A DNA stretch of 64,000 nt from Rhodocollybia butyracea (GCA_015501585.1 JADNRY010000011.1:248001-312000), one strand, 5' to 3'; shown: positions 44,584 through 57,739, counted from the first letter of the stretch. Notes: generated by a model from the letters alone, not told the origin. A program made the numbers and translations.

Positions 44584-45843
44584 ACCTAACCCCTAACCCC
44601 CTCCCTTAGAGTAAGCGAATATGTAATAGCCAGAAAATATCAGAGATTCAGAAACAGAGAAGGGATATTAGGATGGACCAGAAGAAATACAGCTACGGTA
44701 TTTGACGGCATGGGCCAAAAAAGCAAGGAAACTTAATATACAATGTCACAAATGTGAGCAACAATATCAAGTCATGCAAATATGTAAAAACAGGATGGTC
44801 TAGCTCTACTTATTGGCATAGGTACTAAGTTATTGGCCCAGCCTGAGGCCTGTGGCCTCAGCGGGTTTGCTTCCGTCTTGAGTCATAGGCCTCGGGCCTT
44901 TTGTGTGCACCTGCGATGACCAATTTGCCCTATAGATGCGAGGCTATGCGAGGTCTGGTGATTTCACTTTCCCAATTAGCTAATTCATGCCACACAGCCC
45001 TTGACGAGATTGCATACTGTGAACGCTTCCAACTTGACTGAATGTAACTTGCACCAGAACAACATTGGGAGAGGTAACTCTATTCTTATTTTATCCAAGT
45101 TCTTTTTGATTAATAGTTGAATTAGCTCCCAGCCTCCGCACTGCGTTTGAAGATTCAGCATCTCGAAGGCATTCTGCTGCAAAAACATTTTACTGAAATA
45201 TCCCACAGACATGGTTGAGAGAGGTTTTGGCCAAAGTCACTGAAGCAAAAAGACTCGCTTGTCCTCATCGCATGATGGTGATACACCTCATCATTTCAAG
45301 GCTCCCTATGCATCACTGACAGATGAGCAACCAGACATCATTATCTTGATTCCCTCCCTACAACACAGTTATGTATAATTTTGTATAATTCTGTAATATT
45401 CTTTCTATTTGCTCTTTTCAGGCAGCTTGTTAATACTGTACATGGCCATGGATGATTTACCTATATCACATAGCAATTCAGCAGTGATTCAACTCACAAG
45501 CAAAGTGGGATTCATAATTGCAATTCACTTAGTGATTCATCTTTTTCCTTTGGTCTTCATTGCTATTAGTATTGGCAAGTTATTGGCATGCAAGTAGCAG
45601 TATCCCATTCAATTATCTAAATATTTTGGTAGCTGAAACCATCACAGCAATTCAGTGTAAGGTGATGTGATAGGTATGGTCAGTTCTAGACTTGTACCCA
45701 GGTCAGTTCTCAGAATCACATTGTGATAGTGTAAGAGGCTGAGTCGAGAGGTGAAATGGCAACAGAGAGATCAGTGATCACGCACACGCGGCATTGACTC
45801 ACACAATTAAAATCATCTCTGCTGCACAGAGCTCCCGACGGCA
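44584..45843. other. Gene-poor intergenic region
   Basis: AT-rich with no coding frame I recognise. CCTAACCCCTAACCCC at 44587-44602 looks telomere-like but is only two to three units. AATTTTGTATAATTCTGTAA-type repeats lie near 45370-45395. Confidence 0.5.
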
Positions 45844-48800
45844 ATGCTGTTCTCAAGGAAGGATTTCATTGTAAAGGGAAAAAAACCTCTACATGTTGCT
45901 TCTAGGGTCTTCAATATGTCCTCTGCAACAGCTTCGTCGGCCTTTGCAAAGGGATGGCGAGGCATCAATAAAACTTCTACAATTCTGCAGACAGTTAGAA
46001 ATGAAGGCTTTAGAAGAGTTTACTCTACAAACAGCTCTGATGGAGGCAATGGATTCGATCCAAACTCAATGGGCAAAGGTCTACCTTTTCATTGTGCGTG
46101 CCGTCAGCTCATATCGTTCATTTCAGGCAGAGTTATCAATGCGTGGACACAAACACCAACAAAATGGTATCCTATTCCAATAGCTGTAAGTGCAATACTA
46201 CTAGTGGCTGTACAATGTCGCAGGAAGGGAAGGGCAGGTTCTTCTCCACTGGTCGATGTGAACCAGGACGGTGTCGAAGTTATAAAACTCAAAGGCCTGT
46301 GGCAGGTACGCTTTCGCGTTTATGACCTATTGCTAGTACATAACTCATAGCTGAACAGGTCCACGTCTTGGGCGCATTACCACTCTGTAACATGTCTCGA
46401 GTATAGGGATACCTCAATTCTCTTGAATTACCTCCATGGTTCAGACCTTTTGGATTCCAGATTTACGCTTTCGCTTTCAGCTGTAATCTAGATGAAATTG
46501 ATGAGGAGGAGTTGAAAACATACAAGAGTCTAGGCAAGTTTTTTTACAGAAAGCTTAAAGACGGAGTACGGCCAGTCGATGATGCTGTATTGGTACGTCG
46601 CTATATCTGACCAAACACTGTCATCAACTTATTTTGCTCAGGTTAGTCCAGCAGATGGTCAAATACTACATTTCGGTACTGTGCAAGGTTCATGCGTGGA
46701 ACAGGTCAAGGGTATAACTTACTCTCTTGATGCTCTACTTGGCATCGAATGTCCTGGAACTCCCCCGCATCCATTGCTCCTTCCAACTGTGACTCCATGT
46801 TATCAGTAGTTGATGACCAAGAGTTTGCTAATGTGAATGGCATCGAATATTCTCTTGACCAGCTGCTCGGAAACGGGACCTCAACTCCTACAACTCCTAC
46901 TTTGACCATCCCACCAGATTCCTCCACCACCCGTTCCTGCAAGTTTGGCTCACAGGTCAATGTGTCTGTCATCGAGTCTGATCTTCAAGAAACCCTGGCA
47001 CATGACACCACCGTCGCGCTCGAAATGGGCGTGAAACCGACTCTTGAATGTTCCAAAAGTTATTATGGTCCTGTAAAGCTGGGAAATGGACTCTTCTTCA
47101 CGGTATTGGGTATTTATGTGTAGGTATGTGAAAGGTGCTATAAAACAACCTAACAAAAACACTACCGCACCTAACCAGACTATCGATATGTAAGGGAGCG
47201 AGGGCGGGTTGTCAGAGATTCCCCGAGGGAAAGTCTTGTAATATTGGATGTACGTGCGCGACTGCTCCAGGTTCAAGACTGTAGCGCTAACGTGGGTAAC
47301 TAAGCTTAGACAACTCTTAGAACTAAGTCAAGAGAAGCCTAGTTGGGGTGTACAAGTGTACGAGGGAACCAGGTGTGTATGTTCAAATCAATTAACCAAA
47401 ACCAAAACCAATACAACAAAACTAAGATTCTCCTAGGCAAACTCTGGCTCTAGCTAGAATAGTAATCTCAAGGTTTGTCAACAACCCTAGGCAAATTCTG
47501 GCACTAGCTGCTGTGACACCGTAAAGTCCTTGACCAAACTCTGGGCCAAGCTATGATATTGTGAGTGAACTTAATCACTAGGAACTCGTACCACAATCTT
47601 AGTGGCTCGTCTAACTTCGTGAAGAAGTCAACTAAGAAACCCTCACTCTGGAGCCAAATAATCCCTTACTAGAAGCCGTCCCCTCTAAGGAAGCAACTAG
47701 ATTTGAGTTGATCTGGAGTTCAAGAGAACTCTACACACTTAAATTCGATCAAGATATAAATGGGCTTTGCGAAGCGCGTGAAGTTAGATTACTTTCTAAA
47801 GATCACCAAGTCAGGAGGCGTCACACTACTGATCCCATGGGGATGTTCTACGGAGCACTGGTCTTAGCAGTCAAGTCGAGGGCAAGAAACTTCCTGAGAG
47901 AATGCCAGTCCCCTATGCTTCCTAAACAGATGCCCAGTTATGGTGTCTGATTGACTCGGTACTTTAATACCAGGAGGATTTAAGGGACAGACAAGCTCTA
48001 GGAGTGAAGAGACTCTTAACTTTGTCACAACTTGTGGTTGTGAGAGGTGGCAAGAAACTTGTCTTATTGAATAAATATGTCTGGCTTATATACTGAGTAG
48101 AGAGAGTTTAATACGAAAAATAGATGAAACAGATACGGAGAGAGACGGAAAGAGAGTGGAACAGAGAAATCTGGCTTGGAAAGGAAACTCCAGCCTATCT
48201 ATGGTACACACGATAAAGAAATAGTCCATTCTTGGGTATATATCAGAGGTAAAATATGATTTCATGAGGATTAACATAGTTTTAAAGTGTTTTGATCCGA
48301 GCGAGGTTTCTCCGATTACTCCACAATTCTCCAGGGTCAGGAGTACCTTTACGCTTCATGATCACTTGTCGCCCAGTTTCCCTTGGGTGAGTTTCATTCT
48401 ATTCCTCGGATAGTTCTGTCCATCCTGAGTGTGATTAACATTCTCTTGAGAAGGCCTGTTGTCTAGCTTTCCAACAACACCACTTATGATAGCCTCGAGC
48501 AACTGCGCTGAGTATGTACAAGTGATTCCCGATAGTTGGCTTTAACGGATAAGACCTCCCGTGTATGATTTCTAAGATCAAATGTTTTGATTTGCCAAGG
48601 CTATCCCAGCGCATAGCTTTCTGTAGGACCACTAAGCATGTTTCTACCGTCCTCACAGTTACAACCGGTGCCACAAATAGACCTCTACGGTTTCCTTGGG
48701 ATCATTGTGGTCCATTGTTATGGACTGTAAAGTCCACATCTTAACATAGCTCGTTGGGGGTCTTAGTGCAAGGGATGCCTTCCCTCATAATTCCTTCCCT

Positions 48801-49664
48801 CGAGTAACGCGTTGGTTTAGTACTTATCCCACTTCGAGATGTCCTGTAGTTTAAAGAGTATGCACTCTTGGATATAACTAGATTGACAATCTAGCGTTAC
48901 ATCTCTGGGCAGCCCAGGTATCCTCGCTAGCTTGGCTCTAGGCTACACTTGTGGGTGTACCTTCACGGCTCGCTGAGTATTATTGTTAAGTTCTTTGCCT
49001 CGGCAACAGCTATCATGCTCGGGCTCCGTATAACTCTCTTATTGCATTGTATAACGTGTACAAAATGTCAAAATGTACAGTTACACACCTTAGGCCAATT
49101 TTAGGCCTAATAACGGTCATTTATCTTGCCCAGCAGGAGATTATCATCGATTTCACAGTCCCACTGCGTGAGTGGTTGAGAAGACATTTTGTTGGAGAGT
49201 TATTCTCTGTGTCGCCATACATCGCAAAATGATTAGAGAACCTGTTTGTTCTCAATGAGAGGGTTGCTTTACTTGGCAAGTGGAGATATGGATTTTTTGG
49301 TATGGTACCCGTTGGTGCTACCAACGTGGGGAGTATCAAAATTAATTTTGACCAGGTATATTACGTCTCCTTTCCTGAATCTATTCTCTTTGAATCTCAA
49401 TGATACTTGCAGGTGTTGCAAACAAATGAATGTGGAAGACCTCCACCGCCTGGAACTTATAGCGAAGCAGTGTACTCTGCAGCCTCTGCGATTCTTAATG
49501 GTCAGCCGCTACTCCCTGCCCAGGAAATGGGTGGCTTCTGCCTTGGAAGTACTATCGTTTTGGTGTTTGAAGCGCCCCGGGATTTTGAGTTTTCCATCAA
49601 GGCTAACCAAAAAGTAAAAGTTAGGCAGAGATTGGGGGATGTTGAGAAGAAGAAGATGGATTAG
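45844..49664 (+). pseudogene. PSD1: Mitochondrial phosphatidylserine decarboxylase, pseudogene
   Basis: Would convert phosphatidylserine to phosphatidylethanolamine in the inner mitochondrial membrane. Recognisable parts: WTQTPTKWYPIPIAV with a TM segment, [84 protein letters not shown] and the self-cleavage motif FCLGST near 49545. Lesions: TAG for a Trp codon near 46407; a 2-kb insertion at 47105-49112; a frameshift and a TGA within the HRFHSP active-site segment (49135-49175); and TGA for Arg near 49230 ([17 protein letters not shown]). The gene cannot make the enzyme; a functional paralogue presumably exists elsewhere. Confidence 0.88.
47105..49112. mobile_element. 2-kb insertion in the PSD pseudogene, class unknown
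   Basis: Interrupts the codons between FFTV and IYLA of the decarboxylase and is flanked by ACGGT (47100-47104 and 49113-49117). The ends TATTGGG and CCTAATA are near-complementary, which would suit a 4-bp ACGG duplication instead. No coding frame is recognised. It could be a solo LTR or a non-autonomous DNA transposon. Confidence 0.65.
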
Positions 49665-52266
49665 TTCCAGTTATGCACTACTACCCAGATTCGTACAGTG
49701 GAAGTCTTGCATAGTTTCCATCCTGCTCTGCATCGGAATCTCTGTGGGTAGGCGCTTTTTTACAGCACTTGTTCACATCTTCACTCAGAACTAGATTAGC
49801 CTACCTAGCTGTCTTTTGCGAAGAGAATACTCGTTTGCATATAAAAGACGGAAACGGCTGACAACATTCTTTGTCACCGCAGGCGGGAACATTGTTGTCA
49901 TCCACATCTTGTCCAGATTCTTGTTCATTCATGCCTCAAATGCCTCAAGAACTGAGTTGCTTTAGGACGTCAAGATTCTCTTCTACATGGCCTCTTGCAT
50001 AGAAGTACATTGTATATGTGCATAATGGTGAGTGTATGGAAAGAATGCTGTATGGCACATCAAGATCATAACAGGAAAAAGTGTAATCCCAGAACTTTTA
50101 ATAGCAGATATGAAGCTGTTTCTACATCGGCAAGTTTGGGCACACCATTGAATGCAAAAGCGAGCACAACTGTTGCTATAAACTGGACCATGGTATGATC
50201 TAAATGCATCAGTAAAAGATGACAAAGTACACATCTTATATAAATATCCACAGAGCGTGTGATAGAGTTTAGAGTTTAGAGTTTTTCCGAGGAAAAAGAT
50301 GCTCTGGGAAGACACATAACACGCTTCAGGATATAGACAGAAACCAGGGCCAGCATGACATCTGTTTGGATGCGAGAGATGACATACACCACTGGAAGAT
50401 AACTCATGGACAAGATAAGGGCAGATACAGAAAATAGCGCGATTTGCAGTGCCTTTGTTGCACCACCCCGAGAACCATTGAGGTGGGAAACCCCAGCCTC
50501 AGTGAGAGGTAGTCGTAGAGGAAGACCATGGATGAATACAGCTGGGTGGCTACAATGCTGTGTACCAAGTCCCTAAACAACTAAAACCTTCTCTTAGCTA
50601 AACCTATGCCCACTACACTGCTAATCCAAAATAACTAATCACAGTCCAAGATCCTAAGTCCTAACTAGACTCTCAGCCTTTTCTGCAATCATTTGTGGTG
50701 AGTCACCACTACCCCTTTCGGACCAAAATTCGACGCTTTGACTTTTCAGCTCTCGGGCCGTCTGTTCCGGTCGAAGTCCTGATTTGCAACCTAATGAGTT
50801 TCTTCATTCTATCACTATTCTGACTCAAGTCTAGGTACTGATAAAGCTCACCAGTCTGACACTTTTTATAGGTATTTTTAACGCTGTACACCACATGAAA
50901 AATTTAGCTGTCAACTGGATGACTTCTCGTCCCAACTAGGATTTGACCAGGATATAGTATGCAGCCAACTTGCATTGTATGCCTCTAGCAATGTTTCTTG
51001 ATTTTAACGTCAACCCCCTAGAGGGGACTGCTTTAGGCCTACTCACATTGATATTGCCGAACAGGAAAAGAGTTACAGTGATCACTGATAACAACACGAT
51101 CCCCAAGTTGTTGATGTAAGCATCATGGCTACTTCCCTCCATTAGCTCAAGCAGCATGGAACATGTCCTTCCTGACCGTAGCCACAGAAGCAGAGCGAGG
51201 AAATACAAGATAGGACATATATGTCACTTGCGGACAACTTGCGGATTTAATTATATAGTAACTTGGCGAACATTTGCAATAACTGTTGAATAGTTTGTAT
51301 GAGATTAGACCTGCAACAGTACCTCTATGAGGTTGTTAACGGAGGATCCTGTTGATAGACTCGGACGGTTTCTTATTTAACATCAACCCCATACAGGGGG
51401 GGGGCTTCCTATGAGCAACCCACCCACGAGGTCCCGGATAAATGTTCTCGTCACTATACACTTCAAACCATTACTTCAATCCCAAAGCATTGCGCCACCT
51501 GGCATAGTTGAAGCTGTGATGCTTCAGCAGTTCAATTCCGTCTATGATCACCTGCACCTTTACGCTCAAATTTGATGCCTGCCGTTCTGCAGCATTAGTG
51601 AGCGATAAACGGGTAAAAAATGAACAATTTTACACCGGAAATTTCTTTCGTGTTCCTAGTCTGGCTGTTGGCACCAGTCCATCTCGAGTTGCCTCCCGTT
51701 GACATGGGAGAAGAGAAGCTATCAGCAAAGAGAAGCCAAATCGACTTCTATGAAGACCTAATTTAGCGATATCAAGTAATGAGAAAAGGAAAACATGATA
51801 CGACATCGTTTTCACCACCAATGATCCACCACAATCTTTCATGAGAGAGGGTCCGTCTAGGTAGACTATTTATACACCGATATATGGATGTAGGAACCAG
51901 AAATGACAAGTGAGATTGTCTAGGCGGCCTCGGTGTCTCCTCGCCCAGGACAGTGCACCGGTGTAACAATGGAGAAGTAAACTCATCAGAAAAGGTATGG
52001 CATATGACGTGTTAGGTCCTTTACAGTGGTGAGGAGGGGACCGGAGGGTATCCCAAATGATGGTGGCCGCCACTGAGCGTGCCGCAAACGTCTGCAGGCC
52101 ATAAAATTTGTATCAATGACTGACTTGTCAAGCACAAATGCAGCTGGCATGTATTGGTTATGTTTCCGAGTAGTAAATGTTCTCCGGAAAGCCTGAGAGC
52201 TTCCAGTACTCGGCAAGAAAGGTAGATCGTGCAGATGCGCCTGGCATGCCGTTTCCCAGCTTTTGA
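49665..52266. other. Decayed intergenic region
   Basis: No intact gene seen. Relics of a membrane-protein gene are listed at 50280-51208. Runs of G (51389-51397) and many short frames are present, none with a recognisable product. Confidence 0.5.
50280..51208 (-). pseudogene. Fragments of membrane-protein gene(s)
   Basis: Two hydrophobic coding-like pieces on the minus strand. At 51208-50936 are YFLALLLWLRSG and LLSVITVTLFLFGNINVS. At about 50580-50280 are QLYSSMVFLYDYLSLR and VSALILSMSYLPVVYVISRI. Both resemble parts of the multi-TM proteins (DUF6533 type) that are abundant in Agaricomycetes, but they are not in one frame and lack a start. Assignment is tentative. Confidence 0.4.
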
Positions 52267-52280
52267 GTCTATAAAGACTC
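52265..52280 (+). promoter_or_regulatory. TATA box inside a perfect palindrome
   Basis: GAGTCTATAAAGACTC: six-base arms around the TATAA core, about 70 bp upstream of the ATG at 52335. Confidence 0.6.
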
Positions 52281-52334
52281 TTTCTTTCACCTATCTTTCC
52301 CCCCAGTACAACTCAGTACACTCCCCAAACTACC

Positions 52335-52863
52335 ATGTTCAAACTTGCCACCACCATCTCCTTGTTGCTCCCGTTTGTCTATGGACAAAGTCTCCTTGAA
52401 TTTTGCTCCGACTTCACCCTCACGGGCCTTGGCAATTTTGAACTTAACGCTAACTGTGAGACTGCTGCCGGAGGCGTAGAGGCTGTTATGTTGGACCTTA
52501 CGTTCGATTGTCTCGCTTTCGAGGAAAATGCCAACAGAATTGCTTGCCCTTTTCCTCTACCTGGGTAGTTTCATCCTTGTATTGATTATTGATTGGATTA
52601 CTTACTGTGGCATCTTCACTTTTAGCACTATTGCAGAGAATATCGCCACCAATTGTTTAGACTGTTCTATTACCCAGGAAGCAATCTATACCTGCGAGTG
52701 CTTTGCGTTCCAGGGGACATTCCTTAGTGTCGATCTTGGTGTCGGTGAGTACCATCTTACCCACGTTTATTGCTCTTATATATGCTAATAATATCTAATC
52801 AAAGATTCGTGTGTTTCATATTCCCCAAACACCGGAATGATGACCTGTCTTGAACTAGAGTGA
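52335..52863 (+). CDS. Small secreted Cys-rich protein, cyanovirin-N (CVNH)-like
   Basis: Signal peptide MFKLATTISLLLPFVYGQ, then about 115 residues in three exons (introns 52567-52626 and 52746-52804). The pattern FCSDFTLTGLGNFELNANC ... VMLDLTFDCLAFEENANRIAC, followed by NCLDCSITQEAIYTCECFAF ... SVDLGV ... CVSYSPNTGMMTCLELE, gives two similar halves: Cys-strand-Cys, an LDL/VDL motif and a G/N-x-x-x-C end. This fits the CVNH fold, a sugar-binding domain in fungi. The match is by pattern only. Bases 52864-53198 hold no gene. Confidence 0.6.
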
Positions 52864-53198
52864 AGGTGTTACTCCGACTTGAAGGAAATGTATTACTATA
52901 TAAAGCCATCGAACAAATATGTCAGTGAAGTTGAATCACGCTACTAACCAAAAAGTGCCCAGAGAATGACCACGACCCGAGACCATCTGGAATAGCTCCG
53001 GCATGACCTTATCACTCCGGTAGTCTCAAAAATAGCGACAAAGCATTCAATGACTTGCTTGGTGACTATATAGGAGTCCTAGCGCCCGACCTGCACGGCA
53101 GACGCACCAAGAAGATGGTTCAGTACGTTCAGTCTATGAGTTGATAGATCAAAAACATAAATGTGAAGGTAGATAACCTATACTTAAAGTCATGCGTG

Positions 53199-55753
53199 TC
53201 AATGATACTGTAAACAATTACTACACATCCCCTTCGGCTTGAATGGGTTCTGCTTGAAATTATCACAGCCAGCAGGTAGTTGCAACTCCGTCACACTCTC
53301 AAAGGGCGATGTGTCATATCCATGACTGCTTATCGACGAACCAGGAGTTGACAAGCGGTTTACCGATGCTGAACCAGCACCAAATGAATGTGATCTACCC
53401 GATGGCCTTCGTGCAGGAATAGGGGGAGTTGCCGTTGGTGTAGCCGTCATTCTTCTGGGAGGGGGAGGAGGAGGAGCTTTCTTACTGCTTCTTCCGTTTC
53501 CATTGTAGACGCCTGAAGAGCCACTGCTGGATACATCCGAAGATGACCTCTGTGATAGAGAAGGATTCGTGAGAGATGAGAGTAGAGAACGTGTAGCGGT
53601 TGATGACGGTTCCTGTTTCGACCTTACGAGGTAATCGTTTTCATCCTCCCCTTCAGACATGAGACTGCTCATGATACTTTCGTTGTCGGCATGATGAGCG
53701 GCCATAGGAGACGCAGTGGAACCCCCAAAAAACGGACTATTCGATGGTGAAAGAAGATTCGTAGCAAGCATATCTTCTTCGTCCAATTCGTTCGCTTGGT
53801 AATTATCATCAATTTCAGACGATATCGACGCTCTCGAACCGCCTTTCGCTCCGTTATTCTTTGATCTTGATGCGTCCGGACGGGTGGGCAATGGAGGTTT
53901 CGCAGGAACGGTCTCGGTATAAGGTGTGGGGAACAAGCCCTGTTTCCCATTGAGCTCCCCCAGCCACCATCCCTCTAAAACTTCACTAACCACAGTAATC
54001 TCATCTCCAACTTGGAACGAAAGTTCATCGGCAGCTCCGTCAAAGTCATACAACGCCCGCATGACCTTCCTATCCATCGAAGGAGGTTTGAGGATACGTG
54101 GTGCAATTTGTGGGCTTCCTCCGGCAGATTTCCCACCACCACGAACGCTAGAAAAAGACTTTTTGCCCACAGAGGATGATATTGGTGGATTCCAGTCGAT
54201 ATCATCCAAAGAACCCCTCTCCCGTGAAGGATTCTCACTATCATCGTCAAGAGTAGCAAACTGTTCCTTGTCTTTTGATTTCTTGTTCCGACTTGCAAGC
54301 GAGCCCATTGCAGAAGCCCACCCAGGCACACCTATCCTACGGGAGAGCTTGTCTGCCGAATCACCCGGTGCGCCGCCACTATCCGCCCGCCGTCTCGATG
54401 ATCGAGAAGAAGGACGCGAAGTAGGCGTGCTAGAGGCACCGTCGGTAGGGTGGATGGAAGAGCGACGACTTCGAGACCCAGGCGTACGCGAAACGTCTTC
54501 GGTTTCATCGTCAGTCGAATCGAGCGAAGTCGACTTGGCCACGTCATGGAAAGACGAGCGTTTATGTACCACTGGAGGTGCACTAGGTGATCTGGTCTTT
54601 ACAGATGTGGACCGAGATATGGGTTTGGATTTCTGCATCGAGCTACTTCGGGTAGCACTGTAAAAGAGGTCGACTTTAGCGGTTCAAAAATTATCAAAGA
54701 TATATGCCTACCTGCCAACAGACCACTCTGATTTCACATCCTTCAACACCTCCAGATACTGCTCGACAAACTTGACTTCGAGATCCAGAAATGCACTCAA
54801 TTCACGAGTCTGATCAATTTCATTCTCTTGGATGAGATGCATATGAGCTCTCAGGTCTTCTGCGGTTTCTTCACTATTGACATCGTTAATGATAACAGGT
54901 TCATGTGGGAAATGATATACTGACTATCGATCTTGAGCTCTGTCCAATTCCTCCTCCGCTTCCTTCCTTTCCTTCTCCTTTTCTTTCTTGCTGTTTCTAA
55001 GCTTCTCTACCTTCGATATCGCAGCGTCGTAACTCAGCCTACGCAAACGTTTAAAAGGAGTTTTAAAACAAGAACTGAGCGCACCGCCTGCTTTCCAGTT
55101 TCTTCTTCAGGTGGTCATACTCCTTAATTTCGTCACCAAACTTTTCAATTGAGGCAACAAAAGTATCGTGAAATGTAATAGCATACGTCTCTTGAAGGGT
55201 AGCGATTTTACAGTGAGCTCTCCCGAATTTCGCCAAACAGGATCCTGTTCAAAAAGAAGTAGGTGTAAACAGGAGAGTTTAAGGATAACTGCAAAGTTAT
55301 GTACCAAATTCCGAGTCGCTTCCGAATTCGTCGCCATGTGTGATCATAACAATACCCAGGGTGTCCAGTGGAAGGAGTTTTTCAGGATCTTCGAGAGCTA
55401 AGTTATCTTTCTTCTTCGTGAGCGAATGATGATATCCTTTCGAGGCAAGAAGCAGCCTGAAACATGATGATCAGCAAAACAATCTTTCAAGGCATATGAG
55501 TTTGCAACATAACACACCTTTCAACGCCGTTTCTACGAAGTTCAACATCTTGCTGAAGTTCCTTGAATTCCTCTGAGACAACGGTCTTCTCTTTCGATGA
55601 AATGACTTCGCCTGCCCACTGTGAAAGAAGTCGTACCAGCTACCAAATTGCGAGACTCTGCACAAACCTGACGGAGTTTTCCTAGCTAAAAATCTTGATT
55701 ACAAATCTCAGAAAGTAGTAATAATAAAAAATGCAAACCTGTTTGCTGGCCAT
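53199..55753 (-). CDS. BAR-SH3 protein (endophilin/Rvs-like) with C-terminal Cys/His motif
   Basis: Membrane-curving adaptor of endocytosis and the actin cortex. Start MASKQ at 55753, then a series of small exons coding a BAR-type helical domain (VVSEEFKELQQDVELRRNGVE, KKKDNLALEDPEKLLPLDTLG, LQEAYAITFHDTFVASIEKF, AISKVEKLRNSKKEKEKERK). The large last exon (54656-53199) is Ser/Arg-rich, then the SH3 domain (VMRALYDFDGAADELSFQVG, GWWLGELNGKQGLFP), Pro-rich stretches (KKAPPPPPPRR) and the end CDNFKQNPFKPKGMCSNCLQYH, a possible C-C-C-H zinc site. SH3 is internal rather than C-terminal, unlike yeast Rvs167. Confidence 0.82.
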
Positions 55754-55929
55754 GAGAGGAGGAGAACAAAGGACAAAGGGGCTAGGACTGCTACGGTAAC
55801 AGATATTTGTTATAATTGTTATGATGGTTCCTGAAGCTTGAAGGCCCGATCGTATCACTTATTTAACATGGCCTTCTCACAAACAAAGGGAAACAGAGAT
55901 GGTGCATGAAAGTCGTCTATTAAATATCA

Positions 55930-57739
55930 TTATGTAGAAGATGTTACAACAATGGGTGGAGGAGACGGTGAGTCTCGAGGCACAGTCATAGCTTCTACTT
56001 CATCTTCAGAAGTAATATCTTCACTCTGCTGAGTCCCTGTATTCCGAGACGGTGTTCGAAAGCTTTGTAGGCCATTCTGTTCATCTTCATCCACTTCTGT
56101 TAACATTGACATGTCTCCAGCAACCTCACCATCCCCTTCTCTCCAATCTCGCACTTCCTCCTCGCTAAGAACCTTTGTGGGTCCTTTAATGTCCATAAAA
56201 TCTGTCGTTTTGGTCGTAAGAGCAGTCTTTGCCGATTCAATCATCTCATCCAGACGTATCCGAATGCGCATGTACGCCTGATCTTCCTTCCCAGCATCTT
56301 CATCTTCGTCTTCGTCATCGTCATCTTCATCGTCTAGAACCACGACATCAGAATCCTTTGACGTAACTGCACGAAAAGTATGTGGTGGGAGGATTAGCCG
56401 AGACTCGCGCAACTTGCGGCGGAGCTCGCGAATTTCCTTAGCTTGGCGATGTTTGGTGGCCTCCAAAGTAGAGTTGATTGCAAGCAAAGAGCGATTAGTG
56501 ATTTCGAGGTCTGCAATCTAGAAAGAGAATGAGCGCTTTCAGTGTCAAGGGCTCAGGTCATGAAGCGCACCTTTCGGTTTACTTTTGCTTCATGCCTCGC
56601 CTTTCGGTCTTCATTCCCCATGTCGTCGTCGTCTATTGGAGATAACAATAGATCTTCTCTAGGACTAGGAGTGGATTCGCTGATATGAACTAATGAATCC
56701 AAAGTAGAGCGCAAATCTAATCCTCCGGAAGGACTCTTAACGTGATTCGTAGAAACACTACTATTTGGCGAGTCACCACCATAAGAAACTGACGAGCGTG
56801 AGACGGATGAGCGTGAAGAGAATGATACAGCCGAAGTTGGAGGAGAATTGGTTGGCAAAGGAATGGTGGTAGGGTCGACTATCCGAGGATAGTGAACCGT
56901 TGTATCTTCCCGGAATGATGGTGAAGAAAACGGTTGATATGACGGTTCCACGGGGCGACCGGGGGTATAGCGATGGGGATTAGCGGAGGGTGTAAGGGTA
57001 TATTCCGGTTTCGTAGATGTGTTTGAGCTGAGTGAATGACTAGAGGATATTGACGGTGCACGAACACGCGTGTGTCCTGAATGTATAGACGGATGAGACG
57101 GATTGGGTGAAGGCGACAGAGAATCTGAGCTGGTCAAGGCTACCCTGGAGAGTTTCGATTTGATCTTCAATGGAAGATCAGCTACCTCATCCAAAGGGGA
57201 AGAGAATATCGAGTTGGCGCCCAGTGAGCCATTTGAAAGCCCAAGACCCAGTGGTGGAGAAGTCTGCCGTGCTGTCAGACTTCCGCCATTTCTCGTCGAC
57301 TCTGAAGGCTCGACAGAGAGGTATGTTGGTGTTGGAGTACCAGGAGTAGAATGTGACGTCTGTGGACGTATATTTGTTCGTGCTACTCTCGGTTTCTGGC
57401 TAGAAATCGTTGGCGAAGCACTCGTATAACTTTTTGTTGGCGAGGCTGGCCGTGGTATACTGCTCGTTGGTGTTCTCGTGCTGACTGCACTTATTGGCTT
57501 CGTAAATTTTGCTCGTGCGCTGGCGGGTGTTGCACTGCTGTTCACTTTGGCCTTTGGACGCAGCGCCGATGTCGCAGATGAAGAGACTGTCGATTTCACC
57601 GGAGACGGCGGTCGGTAGGGAGAAGTATTAATCTTGTTATCATTATAAGAGAGCTTTGAGGTGACCTTGACAGCTATTCTGAGTAGAGTTCAAGGACAAC
57701 AACGCATACAAAGAGCACCTTTCTCTTCGGAGCCTCCAT
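55930..57739 (-). CDS. Unknown Ser/Pro-rich protein with a short coiled coil
   Basis: Exon 1 encodes MEAPKRK (57739-57719). After an intron the protein continues INTSPYRPPSPVKST and 350 residues very rich in Ser, Pro and Thr, ending in a basic helix (RKARHEAKVNRK). A short intron near 56520-56571 leads to a coiled coil (NRSLLAINSTLEATKHRQAKEIRELRRKL in pieces) and an acidic tail with a run of Asp/Glu. No catalytic domain. Low-complexity composition suggests a scaffold or cytoskeletal role, but I cannot assign a family. Confidence 0.65.

Noticed and set aside
44586..44603. Telomere-like CCTAACCCC repeats
   Set aside because: Only two to three imperfect units in internal sequence; no chromosome end.
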